This document shows, piece by piece, positions 52,858-61,033 of a DNA stretch of 64,000 bases. Below the pieces are notes generated by a model. That model was given only the letters and a program-made list of their open reading frames with translations, was not told the origin of the DNA and searched no databases. The translations under genes and the position numbers were made by a program. The stretch spans positions 28,968-92,967 of the forward strand of contig CAIYVZ010000016.1 of assembly GCA_903929755.1 (NCBI GenBank). Direction: 5' to 3'. Within the stretch, counting starts at the first letter, position 1, and each line of letters starts with the position of its first letter. Source of the DNA: an uncultured Acidobacteriia bacterium. Lineage in GTDB: Bacteria; Acidobacteriota; Terriglobia; Bryobacterales; Bryobacteraceae.

Positions 52858-53442
52858 CTAGTTCTTGATCAACTCAATATCGAGCGTTATTTTCACTTCG
52901 TCACTGACCGCAACGCCACCGGTTTCCATGACGGGGTTGTAGAGGATGCCGTATTCTTTGCGGCTTATCTGGGTGGTGGCGGTGACGCCGACCTTAATGC
53001 GGTTCTGCGTGTCCTTGACCTCGTCGGTCGGGCCATCAAGCGTCAGCACTACCTGCTTCGAGATGGCGTTGATGGTCAGATCACCGATGACCTTCAAATT
53101 GCCCCTGCTGACTACCTGGACGCTCTTCGACTTGAACTTCATGACCGGGTATTTCTTCACATCGAAGAACTCTTCCCCCTTCAGGTCGCTGTCCCGCTTG
53201 GGTTCGCCCGTGTTCAGCGTGCTGCAGTCGATGGTTGCTTCCACCGAAGAGGCTGCGGGGTTCTTCGCGTCGTAGATAATGGCCCCCTTCACCCCTCCGA
53301 AAGTACCCCGGACGGTGGAGATCATCATGTGGCGGACGGTGAAACTCGCCTGGCTGTGCAGCGGATCGATTCGCCAGGAGTTGGCCGGAGCTTGTGCAAA
53401 CAGCGCGGCTGCGAGCAGGAACGAGAGGACGAGAGCCTTCAT
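52858..53442 (-). CDS. YceI-family exported protein
   Basis: A 194-residue lipocalin-like protein. Signal peptide MKALVLSFLLAAALFAQ, then SWRIDPLHSQASFTVRHMMI and TVRGTFGGVKGAIIYDAKNP, hallmark YceI strands, followed by EEFFDVKKYPVMKFKSKSVQ and KVIGDLTINAISKQVVLTLD. YceI proteins bind polyprenoids or amides in the periplasm. The ATG at 53442 overlaps the Sel1 gene stop (ATGA). It precedes the carbonic anhydrase gene without a gap. Confidence 0.95.
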   Translation of the reverse strand: MKALVLSFLLAAALFAQAPANSWRIDPLHSQASFTVRHMMISTVRGTFGGVKGAIIYDAKNPAASSVEATIDCSTLNTGEPKRDSDLKGEEFFDVKKYPVMKFKSKSVQVVSRGNLKVIGDLTINAISKQVVLTLDGPTDEVKDTQNRIKVGVTATTQISRKEYGILYNPVMETGGVAVSDEVKITLDIELIKN

Positions 53443-53882
53443 TTTTTTGGTTTCCACTCGCTGGCGCGCTTCCGTGCCTCGGCGAGTTGTTGGGGAGTCA
53501 TCAGCTTCGTGATGTCGTCGAGCATGTCGGCGATGGACTCATGATCCCCGCCTTTGGAACCTTTGGAAGCCAGCGTGTACCACATGCAGGCCTCCACCAT
53601 ATCGGCCTTCACACCCTTGCCGAACTGGTAGAGGATCGCCAGACCAGCCTGCGCAAACGGATCTCCCTGCTCTGCCGCCATCCGGTACCAGTGCTCGGCC
53701 TGCACCATGTCCTTCTTCAGGCCGATGCGACCGGTTTCCAGGTTCTTGGCCAAATCGTACTGAGCCTCCGCCTCACCCTTCTCCGCGCGCTCCAGCAGAC
53801 GCTCGCGAAGGGGCTTTTGGGGGGCGGCCTCCTGAGAGAAAGCCATAGCGGCAAGGGCGAGGGAAACAAGGATCAGGCGCAT
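53439..53882 (-). CDS. Exported Sel1-repeat protein
   Basis: A 147-residue protein with a signal peptide (LILVSLALAAMAFSQ). Two to three Sel1 repeats follow: AEAQYDLAKNLETGRIGLKK, QAEHWYRMAAEQGDPFAQAG and GLAILYQFGKGVKADMVEAC. Such alpha-helical repeats are protein-protein adaptors. The gene joins the VWA gene by a TAATG overlap and the YceI gene by ATGA, so it is translated as part of the operon. The partner is not known. Confidence 0.9.
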   Translation of the reverse strand: MRLILVSLALAAMAFSQEAAPQKPLRERLLERAEKGEAEAQYDLAKNLETGRIGLKKDMVQAEHWYRMAAEQGDPFAQAGLAILYQFGKGVKADMVEACMWYTLASKGSKGGDHESIADMLDDITKLMTPQQLAEARKRASEWKPKK

Positions 53883-54874
53883 TAGAATTTGGGAGCGTAG
53901 TAGCCCTTGCGGGCACGAACGACGAGGTCTTTGCGGGATTTGGTTCGCACCTGGACGGGGTGGTAGAGACCATCTGTTTTCAACGGTTCCGGGCGATAGA
54001 AGATGTTGTACTGGTGGCGCAGTTCGTTGGCGATGTTCTCGAAGCTCTGGTCCAGATCCTCCACTTTGAAGGGGAAGAACGACTGGCCGCCGGTCTCTTC
54101 GGTCAAATACTTCAGCACCTTGTCGCCATCCTGATCGTCGCGCTTGGTGTTGGTGGAGATGGCGTAGATGACGACATCCGCCTTCTGAGCCATTTCGAGA
54201 GCCTGATCGCGGGTATAGCGGCTTTCGGTGTCATCGCCGTCGCTGATCAAAATCAGGGCGCGGCGAAACTTGTCGCGAGGCTGATCGAGCATCAACTTGT
54301 CTTTGCAGGCGAAGTAGATGGCGTCGTAAACGGAAGTACCGCCACCGGGGCGCATGCCACGAATGCCTTTTTCAAGGGCGCGCATGTCGTTGGTCAGGTC
54401 GCTGACGAGCGAAACCGCGCTGTCGAAGCCGACCAGCATCATGCGGTCGGTATTGGGCCGCAGAACGCTCTGCATGAAGCGGATGGCGGCTTCCTGTTCA
54501 AACTTGAACTCGGTGCGGATACTGTTGCTGGTATCGACCAGAACGGCAAGGCGGAGAGGCAGGTCGGATTCAGCGGTGAACTCCTGAACGGTCTGCTGCT
54601 TCTTGTGTTCAACAATCTCGAAGTCGTCTTTACCGAGGTCGGTGATGAAACGGCCTTTTTTATCGGTGACGGTGAAAAGGATATTGACGCGGGTAACGTC
54701 GAGCGTGATCCTGGTTTCCCCTTCCTGGCCAGCCGCGCCTGCAACCTGTTGGGTAGACATGGACTGCTGTCCCGCCACCGGCTTCTTTTCGTTTTTTTGG
54801 GCCAGCAGGGGCTTTTGGACCAGCAGAACACTGGTGGCGGTCAATACCAGCGCTAGTCGCTTCCGCAATCTCAT
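53882..54874 (-). CDS. Exported VWA-domain protein (Acidobacterial type)
   Basis: A 330-residue exported protein. Signal peptide RLALVLTATSVLLVQKPLLA; then a linker and the strand block TRITLDVTRVNILFTVTDKK with GRFITDLGKDDFEIVEH, which is diagnostic for the VWFA-related family expanded in Acidobacteria. The VWA domain (about 108-300) has the MIDAS motif AVLVDTSNSIR, threonine in GGTSVYDAIYFA and aspartate in LILISDGDDTESR. It binds metals and protein ligands outside the inner membrane. It starts six bases after the rluD stop and overlaps the Sel1 gene (TAATG). Confidence 0.95.
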   Translation of the reverse strand: MRLRKRLALVLTATSVLLVQKPLLAQKNEKKPVAGQQSMSTQQVAGAAGQEGETRITLDVTRVNILFTVTDKKGRFITDLGKDDFEIVEHKKQQTVQEFTAESDLPLRLAVLVDTSNSIRTEFKFEQEAAIRFMQSVLRPNTDRMMLVGFDSAVSLVSDLTNDMRALEKGIRGMRPGGGTSVYDAIYFACKDKLMLDQPRDKFRRALILISDGDDTESRYTRDQALEMAQKADVVIYAISTNTKRDDQDGDKVLKYLTEETGGQSFFPFKVEDLDQSFENIANELRHQYNIFYRPEPLKTDGLYHPVQVRTKSRKDLVVRARKGYYAPKF

Positions 54875-54880
54875 ATCCCG

Positions 54881-55816
54881 TCATTCTACCTGTTCGGGAG
54901 GGTGCGGGTGTAAGCCGGGTCGGGGCAGTGACCGTTTCCACTCCAGGAGAGCGGGCGGAAGCGGGGCTTCCACGGTGACAGATTCGCCCCTGGCGGGGCT
55001 GCGGAACGTGAGCCTGTGAGCGTGGAGGAAATAGCGGGCCCAGTCTGACCGGGCACCGCCGTACATCATGTCGCCAGCTACCGGATGCCCCAAAGCTGCC
55101 ATGTGGGCACGGATCTGGTGGGTCCGGCCGGTCCCGAGGTGGATGCGGAGGAAGGTGTAGCCGTCGAAGTTCTCGAGGACTTCCCAGTCCGTGAGCGCGG
55201 TGCGTCCACGGTCCAGACGGGCGGTCATACGCATCCGGTTGGCGGGATCGCGCGTAATGGGCTTGATGATGCGTCCGGAACCTGTCAGGCGGCCTTCCAC
55301 GAGAGTCAGGTAGATTTTGGTGACCTGGCGGGAGGAGAACTGCAGGGCGACATCGCGGTGGGCTTCGTCATTCCGGGCAGCGATGAGGACTCCGCTGGTG
55401 AAGCGGTCGAGGCGGTGAACAATGCCGGGGCGGACATCGCCGCCGACGGACGAGAGGTGCTTGTAACGATGCAGGAGGGCGTTGACGACAGTGCCGGAGT
55501 GCACGCCCGCGCCCGCATGGACCACCATCCCGGCGGGTTTATTGATGACCACGACGGAAGGGTCTTCGTAGAGGATTTCGAGAGGAATTTCTTCCGGGAT
55601 GGCGCTCAGGCCGGGGATGATGCCGATCGCGAATTCGACCATGTCGCCCACGCGGAGGACACGGGAGGGCTTTTCGACCTTACCGTTTACGGAGGCCTTG
55701 CCCTCTTTCACCCAGCTCTGGAGGCGGGAACGGCTGTATTTGGGTAGTTGGTCGTGCAGGAAGGCGTCGAGTCGTTTGCCTTTATCGCCCTCTTCCACAA
55801 TCAGTTGCATGCACAT
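54881..55816 (-). CDS. rluD: RluD-family 23S rRNA pseudouridine synthase
   Basis: A 311-residue protein with an N-terminal S4 RNA-binding domain (RLDAFLHDQLPKYSRSRLQS, KASVNGKVEKPSRVLRVGDM) and a RluA/RluD catalytic domain. The active-site motif GIVHRLDRFTSGVLIAARND contains the catalytic Asp; INKPAGMVVHAGAGVHSGTV and GTGRTHQIRAHMAALGHPV are also family blocks. It isomerises uridines of 23S rRNA. A second ATG two codons in (55810) is an equal start candidate. It heads the six-gene run ending with rsgA. Confidence 0.94.
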   Translation of the reverse strand: MCMQLIVEEGDKGKRLDAFLHDQLPKYSRSRLQSWVKEGKASVNGKVEKPSRVLRVGDMVEFAIGIIPGLSAIPEEIPLEILYEDPSVVVINKPAGMVVHAGAGVHSGTVVNALLHRYKHLSSVGGDVRPGIVHRLDRFTSGVLIAARNDEAHRDVALQFSSRQVTKIYLTLVEGRLTGSGRIIKPITRDPANRMRMTARLDRGRTALTDWEVLENFDGYTFLRIHLGTGRTHQIRAHMAALGHPVAGDMMYGGARSDWARYFLHAHRLTFRSPARGESVTVEAPLPPALLEWKRSLPRPGLHPHPPEQVE

Positions 55817-55846
55817 TCAGGATACGCGCTGTGATATGTTCAGCGC

Positions 55847-57082
55847 TTGACCCAAACCAGGCCGCTTCGCTGGGCACTACTCACACTCCTGACGCTTGGC
55901 ATGTTTTTCTGCTACGCGCAGAGGGGCACGCTGGCCCCCGCCGCGCCCTTTATGATGAAGGAACTGCACCTGAACGCGGCGGTGATGGGGCTGCTGCTCT
56001 CGGCGTTCTCGTGGACATATCTGGCGGCGCAGATCCCGGCTGGCTGGCTGGTGGACCGCTGGGGTTTCGCCCGAGTTTATGGGGTGGGCTTCACGATCTG
56101 GGCTGTAGCGACGGCGCTGATGGGCTTTACGGCTTCCACGCTGGGAATTCTGGCGGCCCGACTGCTGGCAGGGTTCGGCCAGGGGGCAATCTTCCCGGCC
56201 AGTAACCGGGCGGTGGCGACCTGGTTCAAAGCCAGCGAGCGGGGTGCCGTTACCGGTGTTTACATTGCAGGGAACCGCCTGGGGCAAGCCGCGATTGTGG
56301 CGATTGGGCCGCTAGCGATCAGGACGTTCGGGTGGCGGTACTTTTTTCTGGCGGCGGGCGTGGCCGGGCTGGTGTGGCTGATCCCGTGGCTGTTGCTGAC
56401 GCCGAAGTGGGAACCCGAGCTACCGTCGGTTGAGACGCGGCAGGGGTCTGCGGGGAGCCTCCGGCTGCTGGCGAACCGGAACATGGCCGGGATCTTCTTC
56501 GGGTTCTTCGCTTACGATTACGCGTGGTTCCTGTTCATTACGTGGATGCCGGGTTACCTGATGCTGGAGCGGAAGTTTGGTCCCCGGGAGATGGCCATCT
56601 ACTCGGCGGTGCCGCTGGTGATTGTGTCGGTGGTGATCCTGCTGGCCGGCATCCTGGGCGATTACCTGGTGAGGAAGGGCATGGACGAGGTAGTCGCACG
56701 CAAGGGTCTGATCAGCATCGGGCTGGCAGTTGCGTGCCTGATTGTTCCGGCGGCGCTGGTACAGGACAACTACACGTCTGCGCTGCTGCTGGGGCTTTCG
56801 CTGGCCGGGCTGGGCGTGGCGGCTCCGAACACCTGGGCACTGACGCAGGCGGTTTGCCCGAAGGAGTTTGTGGCGACGGCGAGCGGGATGCAGAACCTGG
56901 GCGGCAACATCGGCGGGGCGCTGGCTCCGGCGGTCACCGGGCTGATTGTGCATCAGACAGGGTCGTTCGTCTCGGGGTTCCTGCTGACCGGGGCGATTCT
57001 GGTTGTGGGAATCGTTTGCTACTGGGTCCTGATTAGTCCGGTAAAACAAGCCTCGGCATGGCAGCCACAAGCCGACGTGTAA
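55847..57082 (+). CDS. MFS transporter (hexuronate/phthalate-like)
   Basis: A 411-residue membrane transporter with about twelve hydrophobic helices. It opens with a TTG at 55847. The motif A-like loop between helices 2 and 3 is PAGWLVDRWGFARVYGVGF. Others include FGQGAIFPASNRAVATWF, the family-5 pattern RGAVTGVYIAGNRLGQAAIV, WFLFITWMPGYLMLERKFG and ATASGMQNLGGNIGGALAPA. It probably carries an organic acid with protons. Its last 50 bases overlap, tail to tail, the ABC ATPase gene on the other strand, so the two cannot be separated by a terminator. Confidence 0.9.
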   Translation: MTQTRPLRWALLTLLTLGMFFCYAQRGTLAPAAPFMMKELHLNAAVMGLLLSAFSWTYLAAQIPAGWLVDRWGFARVYGVGFTIWAVATALMGFTASTLGILAARLLAGFGQGAIFPASNRAVATWFKASERGAVTGVYIAGNRLGQAAIVAIGPLAIRTFGWRYFFLAAGVAGLVWLIPWLLLTPKWEPELPSVETRQGSAGSLRLLANRNMAGIFFGFFAYDYAWFLFITWMPGYLMLERKFGPREMAIYSAVPLVIVSVVILLAGILGDYLVRKGMDEVVARKGLISIGLAVACLIVPAALVQDNYTSALLLGLSLAGLGVAAPNTWALTQAVCPKEFVATASGMQNLGGNIGGALAPAVTGLIVHQTGSFVSGFLLTGAILVVGIVCYWVLISPVKQASAWQPQADV

Positions 57083-57803
57083 AGGGGTGTTGCGGGGTCC
57101 GGAAGACCGCCACCGGCGGGCCGGATTCCACGAGGTGGCCTTCGTGCAGGATATCGACCCGGTGACTGATTCCGGCGACTGAGAGCAGATCGTGGGAGAT
57201 GAACAGGATGGCCGTTCCACGTTCGCGATTGATCTTTGCGAAGAGGTCCAGAATGCTGGCCTGGGTGATGGCGTCGAGAGCGCTGGTGGGTTCGTCGGCG
57301 ATGAGCAGCGCCGGGCTGTGCATCAGAGCGAGGGCGATGAGGAGCCGCTGCCCCTGCCCTGTGGATAGTTCGTCGGCCCGCTTGCGGAGGAAGACAGCGT
57401 CCGCCGGCAGCTGCACGCTTTCAAGCAGCGCCTGATGGTTCGCGGGGCCAGCCGCGTGGGCGCGCCAGGTTTCGTGGAGCAGAGTCTGGACACGAAGACG
57501 CGGGTTGAGAGAGAGGCCTGGGCTTTGGGGAACGTAGCCGATGCGGTGCCCGCGGATGGCTCTCATTTCACTTTCTGCGAGGGTGGTGAGTTCGCGCCCC
57601 TCAAGGCGGATGCTGCCGGTGACCTGGCCACCGCGATAACGCAGGAGCCGGAGGAGGGCGAGAGCCAGGGTACTCTTGCCGGACCCACTGAGGCCCACCA
57701 GCGAGACAATCTGGGCGGGCGCAAGGGCGGCGGCCACTTCGTGCAGGACTTCAGTGGCTCCGTAGCGAGCCGAAATGCGGTATTGCAGAACGGGCCTACT
57801 CAA
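57033..57803 (-). CDS. Peptide/nickel-type ABC transporter ATPase
   Basis: A 256-residue ATPase. Walker A SLVGLSGSGKSTLALALLR; the ABC signature reads ADELSTGQGQRLLIALAL (STGQ in place of SGGQ), followed by Walker B LLIADEPTSALD and FISHDLLSVAGISHRVDI with the H-loop. The C-terminal TPQHPFTRRLVAAMP is the oligopeptide-type tail. The start is placed at TTG 57803, which overlaps the SBP stop by 8 bases. Only one ATPase is present, while Dpp/Opp systems usually have two, so it may form a homodimer. It is the last gene of the operon. Confidence 0.88.
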   Translation of the reverse strand: MSRPVLQYRISARYGATEVLHEVAAALAPAQIVSLVGLSGSGKSTLALALLRLLRYRGGQVTGSIRLEGRELTTLAESEMRAIRGHRIGYVPQSPGLSLNPRLRVQTLLHETWRAHAAGPANHQALLESVQLPADAVFLRKRADELSTGQGQRLLIALALMHSPALLIADEPTSALDAITQASILDLFAKINRERGTAILFISHDLLSVAGISHRVDILHEGHLVESGPPVAVFRTPQHPFTRRLVAAMPRLVLPD

Positions 57804-59376
57804 GCCGGAGCCACTCCGCGTTCCAGAGGATTTGAGGCGGGACAACGGTGGGTACAACACCTTTGAGGGACGGCGCGACGGCGACCAGGTAGTCCGGATT
57901 GAGGAGGTAGATGATGGGTTCCTGGTCGCGGACAATCTTCTGGAATTCATCGACCAGTTTTTTACGTGCGGCACGCGTGGCCTCTGCGGCCTGGTTCAGC
58001 TCCAGTTGATCGATACGCGCCTCCCAGGGCGTGCCCGGAGTCTTCTGTGCGGGCCACCAGGCGTGCTGGGCACCGGAACTCAGCCAGACGTTCATTTCCT
58101 CACTGGGGTCGGCCTCCACGTTGGCAAAGCCGAGGAGCGCGGCTTCGTAGTCAAGGGACTTAGCGATGCGGTCGAGCATGGAACCGAAGTCGAGGGTGAC
58201 GACATTAACCTTCACGCCGATGGCTTTAAGATCGTCGGCCACGAGAGACGCCATGCGTTCGCGGGGCCGGTTGCCGGCCTGGGTAATGAGAGAGAACTCG
58301 ACGGGGTGGCCAGCCTTATCCCGAAGAATGCCCTCTCGAAGGGTGAAGCCTTCTTTGGTGAGTTCCGAGAGGGAGGCTTTGGCGTCGGTAGGCAGGGGCT
58401 TGAGACTGGCATTCACCCAGAAGCGATTGGCGGGCGAAATGGGCCCCACGGCTGGGTGGGCGTGGCCTTTGAAGACGATACGGGCCATATCCTCCCGGCG
58501 GATGGCGGCGCTGATGGCGTGGCGGAAGGTGGCGGAGGTGAACCAGGTGTGTTTCCAGTCGGGCAGAGTTTTCGCGGGTGCCTGATTGAACCAGAGGAAC
58601 TCGCTGTCGAGAGAGGATCCCAGAGAGGTTGCGTGGCGGGTGCCGGACCGAGAGAGATTGGCGTAGCCGTCGGCATCGATTTTATTGATGAGGTGCAGTT
58701 CACCGCGCTCGAAGCGGGTGAGTTCGATGTCGCGATTCTGCTGGATGTCGAGGCGGATGGAGTCGAGGTACGGGAGCTGGACACCTTGGGGATCACGTTT
58801 GAAGTAGTGGGGATTGCGGCGGAGAAGCACGAAGCTGCCGGGCTGGTATTCGGCAACGAAGAAGGCTCCGGAGGAGGTGGGCAGTTTGGCTTGGGTGGCG
58901 GGGGTGATGCCAACGCTGTCGAAGAGCCGGTCAATGTTGGGCTTGGGAGCTTTGTAGCGGAGGGTGATCTCGCGGGGCCCGGCGACGGTGATTGCAGGGA
59001 CGGCATCGCCGGCACGGAGGGTATCGCCGGTGGGGGAGCCGGATTGGGGGTCGAGAGCGCGACGGAGGGTTCGCTCCACGTCGGCGGCGGTGAGGGGCGC
59101 ACCGTCAGAGAATTGCAGGCCAGGACGGAGTTTGAAGGTGATAGCCCGGCCCGCTTCCTTCACGAGGAAGGACTCGGCGAGTTCCGGCTGCACGACGTCG
59201 GTGGTGCGGTTGACCCGGACCAGGACTCCGGCCGTGAGGTAACGAACCGTCTCGGAGTTGCTTTCGGCGGCCATCAGAACATCGAAAGTCCTGGGGTCGC
59301 CCTGGATGGCGAAACGGAGTTGCTGCGGGCCGGCGGCGGAAAGAACCAGGGGCAGCAGGAGCAGGAGGGGTTTCAC
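57796..59376 (-). CDS. Peptide-type solute-binding protein (family 5)
   Basis: A 526-residue exported protein. Signal peptide KPLLLLLPLVLSAAGP; no lipobox cysteine, so it is periplasmic or loosely attached. Family-5 blocks: YLTAGVLVRVNRTTDVVQPE, ITFKLRPGLQFSDGAPLTAA, RNPHYFKRDPQG, WFTSATFRHAISAAIRREDM and FGSMLDRIAKSLDYEAALLG. It binds peptides or similar solutes and feeds the permeases. It shares ATGA with the DppC-like gene and overlaps the ATPase start by 8 bases. Confidence 0.92.
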   Translation of the reverse strand: MKPLLLLLPLVLSAAGPQQLRFAIQGDPRTFDVLMAAESNSETVRYLTAGVLVRVNRTTDVVQPELAESFLVKEAGRAITFKLRPGLQFSDGAPLTAADVERTLRRALDPQSGSPTGDTLRAGDAVPAITVAGPREITLRYKAPKPNIDRLFDSVGITPATQAKLPTSSGAFFVAEYQPGSFVLLRRNPHYFKRDPQGVQLPYLDSIRLDIQQNRDIELTRFERGELHLINKIDADGYANLSRSGTRHATSLGSSLDSEFLWFNQAPAKTLPDWKHTWFTSATFRHAISAAIRREDMARIVFKGHAHPAVGPISPANRFWVNASLKPLPTDAKASLSELTKEGFTLREGILRDKAGHPVEFSLITQAGNRPRERMASLVADDLKAIGVKVNVVTLDFGSMLDRIAKSLDYEAALLGFANVEADPSEEMNVWLSSGAQHAWWPAQKTPGTPWEARIDQLELNQAAEATRAARKKLVDEFQKIVRDQEPIIYLLNPDYLVAVAPSLKGVVPTVVPPQILWNAEWLRLE

Positions 59377-60170
59377 AGGGCCACCTTTCTGGAGGGCGCG
59401 AGAACTTCGAGGCAGATCATGACGAAGACGAGCAGGCCGAGGGGGGCGAGGGTCCAGGGATTGGCCTGGACGACGTCCGGGTGCTGGAGATCCTGGAGGA
59501 GATTACCCCACGAAGGCATGGGGTCGGCGACACCGAGGCCGAGAAGGCCGAGGCTGGCTTCCGAGAGGACATAGGCGGGGATCAAAATTCGGAACTGGGC
59601 GAGCGCCAGGGCCCAGAGGTGGGGCCAGGCGTGGGAGGTGGCAATACGCCAGGGTTTGAGGCCGGCGGCACGAGCTTGAAGGAGCCAGCCAGCGTCTTTC
59701 ATGCCGAGAATGGAGGCGGTGAAGGCCCGGGAAGGGACGGCCCAGCCGGCAACGCCCATGAGCGCGAAGGTGAGGGTAACGGAGACGACAGGGTCGGTAT
59801 TGAGGGGGAGTTTGGCCCGGAGAATGATGAACAGGAAGATCCAGGGTAGGGACAGGAAAATGCTGTTGCCAAGAGAAAGGCTCCAGCGCAGGGTTCGGGA
59901 GGGAGTGGCGGCAAGGGCAGAGAGCAGCAGGGCGACGAGGATGGAAATGGTGGCGGCGGCGGGCGCGAGCAGGACCGAGACGCGAGTGGCGTAGAGGAGG
60001 CGCGAGAGACGGTCGCGACCGAGGTCATCAAGGCCCATAGGGAAGCCGGGTTGGGGGGCGGTGGTGGTGAATTCGCGGATTTGCTGAGCGTAGGGGTGGG
60101 GCGCGAGCCAGGGTGCGGCGAGGCCCAGAACGACAACGAGACAGAGGAGGGTAACAGCGAGACGAGTCAT
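59373..60170 (-). CDS. DppC-like ABC permease
   Basis: A 265-residue inner-membrane permease. It has an N-terminal helix (TRLAVTLLCLVVVLGLAAPW), GFPMGLDDLGRDRLSRLLYA (the OppC-type GTD..GRD signature), five further helices, and the cytoplasmic coupling loop LLQARAAGLKPWRIATSHAW. It pairs with the DppB-like subunit. The ATG at 60170 overlaps that gene's stop (ATGA), and its own stop overlaps the SBP start. Confidence 0.9.
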   Translation of the reverse strand: MTRLAVTLLCLVVVLGLAAPWLAPHPYAQQIREFTTTAPQPGFPMGLDDLGRDRLSRLLYATRVSVLLAPAAATISILVALLLSALAATPSRTLRWSLSLGNSIFLSLPWIFLFIILRAKLPLNTDPVVSVTLTFALMGVAGWAVPSRAFTASILGMKDAGWLLQARAAGLKPWRIATSHAWPHLWALALAQFRILIPAYVLSEASLGLLGLGVADPMPSWGNLLQDLQHPDVVQANPWTLAPLGLLVFVMICLEVLAPSRKVAL

Positions 60171-61033
60171 CGGGCGAGGTCCCCCAGCCATTGGACTCCT
60201 GCGACGAGGGCTGTGATGATGAGGCCGAGAGCGGAGAGGAGGGGGAGGTCCCGGGCGAGGGCACCTTTGAGGGCGAGCTGGCCGAGGCCGGGAACGTCAC
60301 AGAGGCCTTCGATGGGAATGAGGGAACCGAAGGCGAGGACCACGGCGACTCCGACGAGGGCGGCGAGTTGGGGGGCCGCCGGAGCAAGGACGTAGCGAGT
60401 TGCCAGGGTGGCGGAACCGAGGCCCCGCGCACGAGCGGCCAAAAGGGCTGGGGACGCGTACCAGGTTCCCAGAAGACTACGAGCTGTGCCGAAGACTCGG
60501 GGGAGCAGCGCCAGTGCAACGGCCAGCCAGAGGGGCCATTCACGGAAGAAAAAGAACAGGGCGAGGACAGCGGGCGGGACGGCTAAAAGAAGGCCGCTGG
60601 CAACGGCGGCGGGGATTTCGAGGATGACGCGGCGGGGCCAGACGGCAAGCCAGGCAAGAAGGCCACCCAGAACGAGGCCCCCGAGCGTGCCCCCGGTAAG
60701 CAGGCTGGCGCTGACCAGCACGCGGTTTTTCAGAAGTTCGCTGACCGGGAGATTGAAGGCTTCCGACTTGCCGAAGTCACCGTGGGCGGCGCGGGAAAGG
60801 TAGCGAAGGTAGAACCGGGGGAGGCCGTTCTCGGTTTCGAGTCTTGCGTGACGCGCCGCGACAGTGACGGCGGAAAGATGAGGATTCCAGGCGTTCTCGT
60901 CGATGTCAAAACCGGGGCTGTAGCGGACGAGGGCGGAGGCAGCGAAGCCCCCAAGGAGAACGGTGGCCAGAAAGGTGAGTAAACCGAGGGCGAACCGGGT
61001 GGCGAAGGTTGACTCGCGACCGGCGGAGATCAT
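60167..61033 (-). CDS. DppB-like ABC permease
   Basis: A 288-residue inner-membrane permease. It has an N-terminal membrane segment (LGLLTFLATVLLGGFAASAL), LPRFYLRYLSRAAHGDFGKS, typical of the DppB periplasmic loop, and further helices with the coupling loop LLAARARGLGSATLATRYVL and LIPIEGLCDVPGLGQLALKG. It forms the translocation channel with the DppC-like protein. Its ATG overlaps the stop of the HD-GYP/GGDEF gene (ATGA), tying transport to that signalling gene. Confidence 0.9.
   Translation of the reverse strand: MISAGRESTFATRFALGLLTFLATVLLGGFAASALVRYSPGFDIDENAWNPHLSAVTVAARHARLETENGLPRFYLRYLSRAAHGDFGKSEAFNLPVSELLKNRVLVSASLLTGGTLGGLVLGGLLAWLAVWPRRVILEIPAAVASGLLLAVPPAVLALFFFFREWPLWLAVALALLPRVFGTARSLLGTWYASPALLAARARGLGSATLATRYVLAPAAPQLAALVGVAVVLAFGSLIPIEGLCDVPGLGQLALKGALARDLPLLSALGLIITALVAGVQWLGDLAR

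Noticed and set aside
57775..59574. A 599-codon plus-strand frame
   Set aside because: Antisense to the solute-binding protein gene; very Gly/Glu-rich with no motifs, while the minus strand has clear family signatures.
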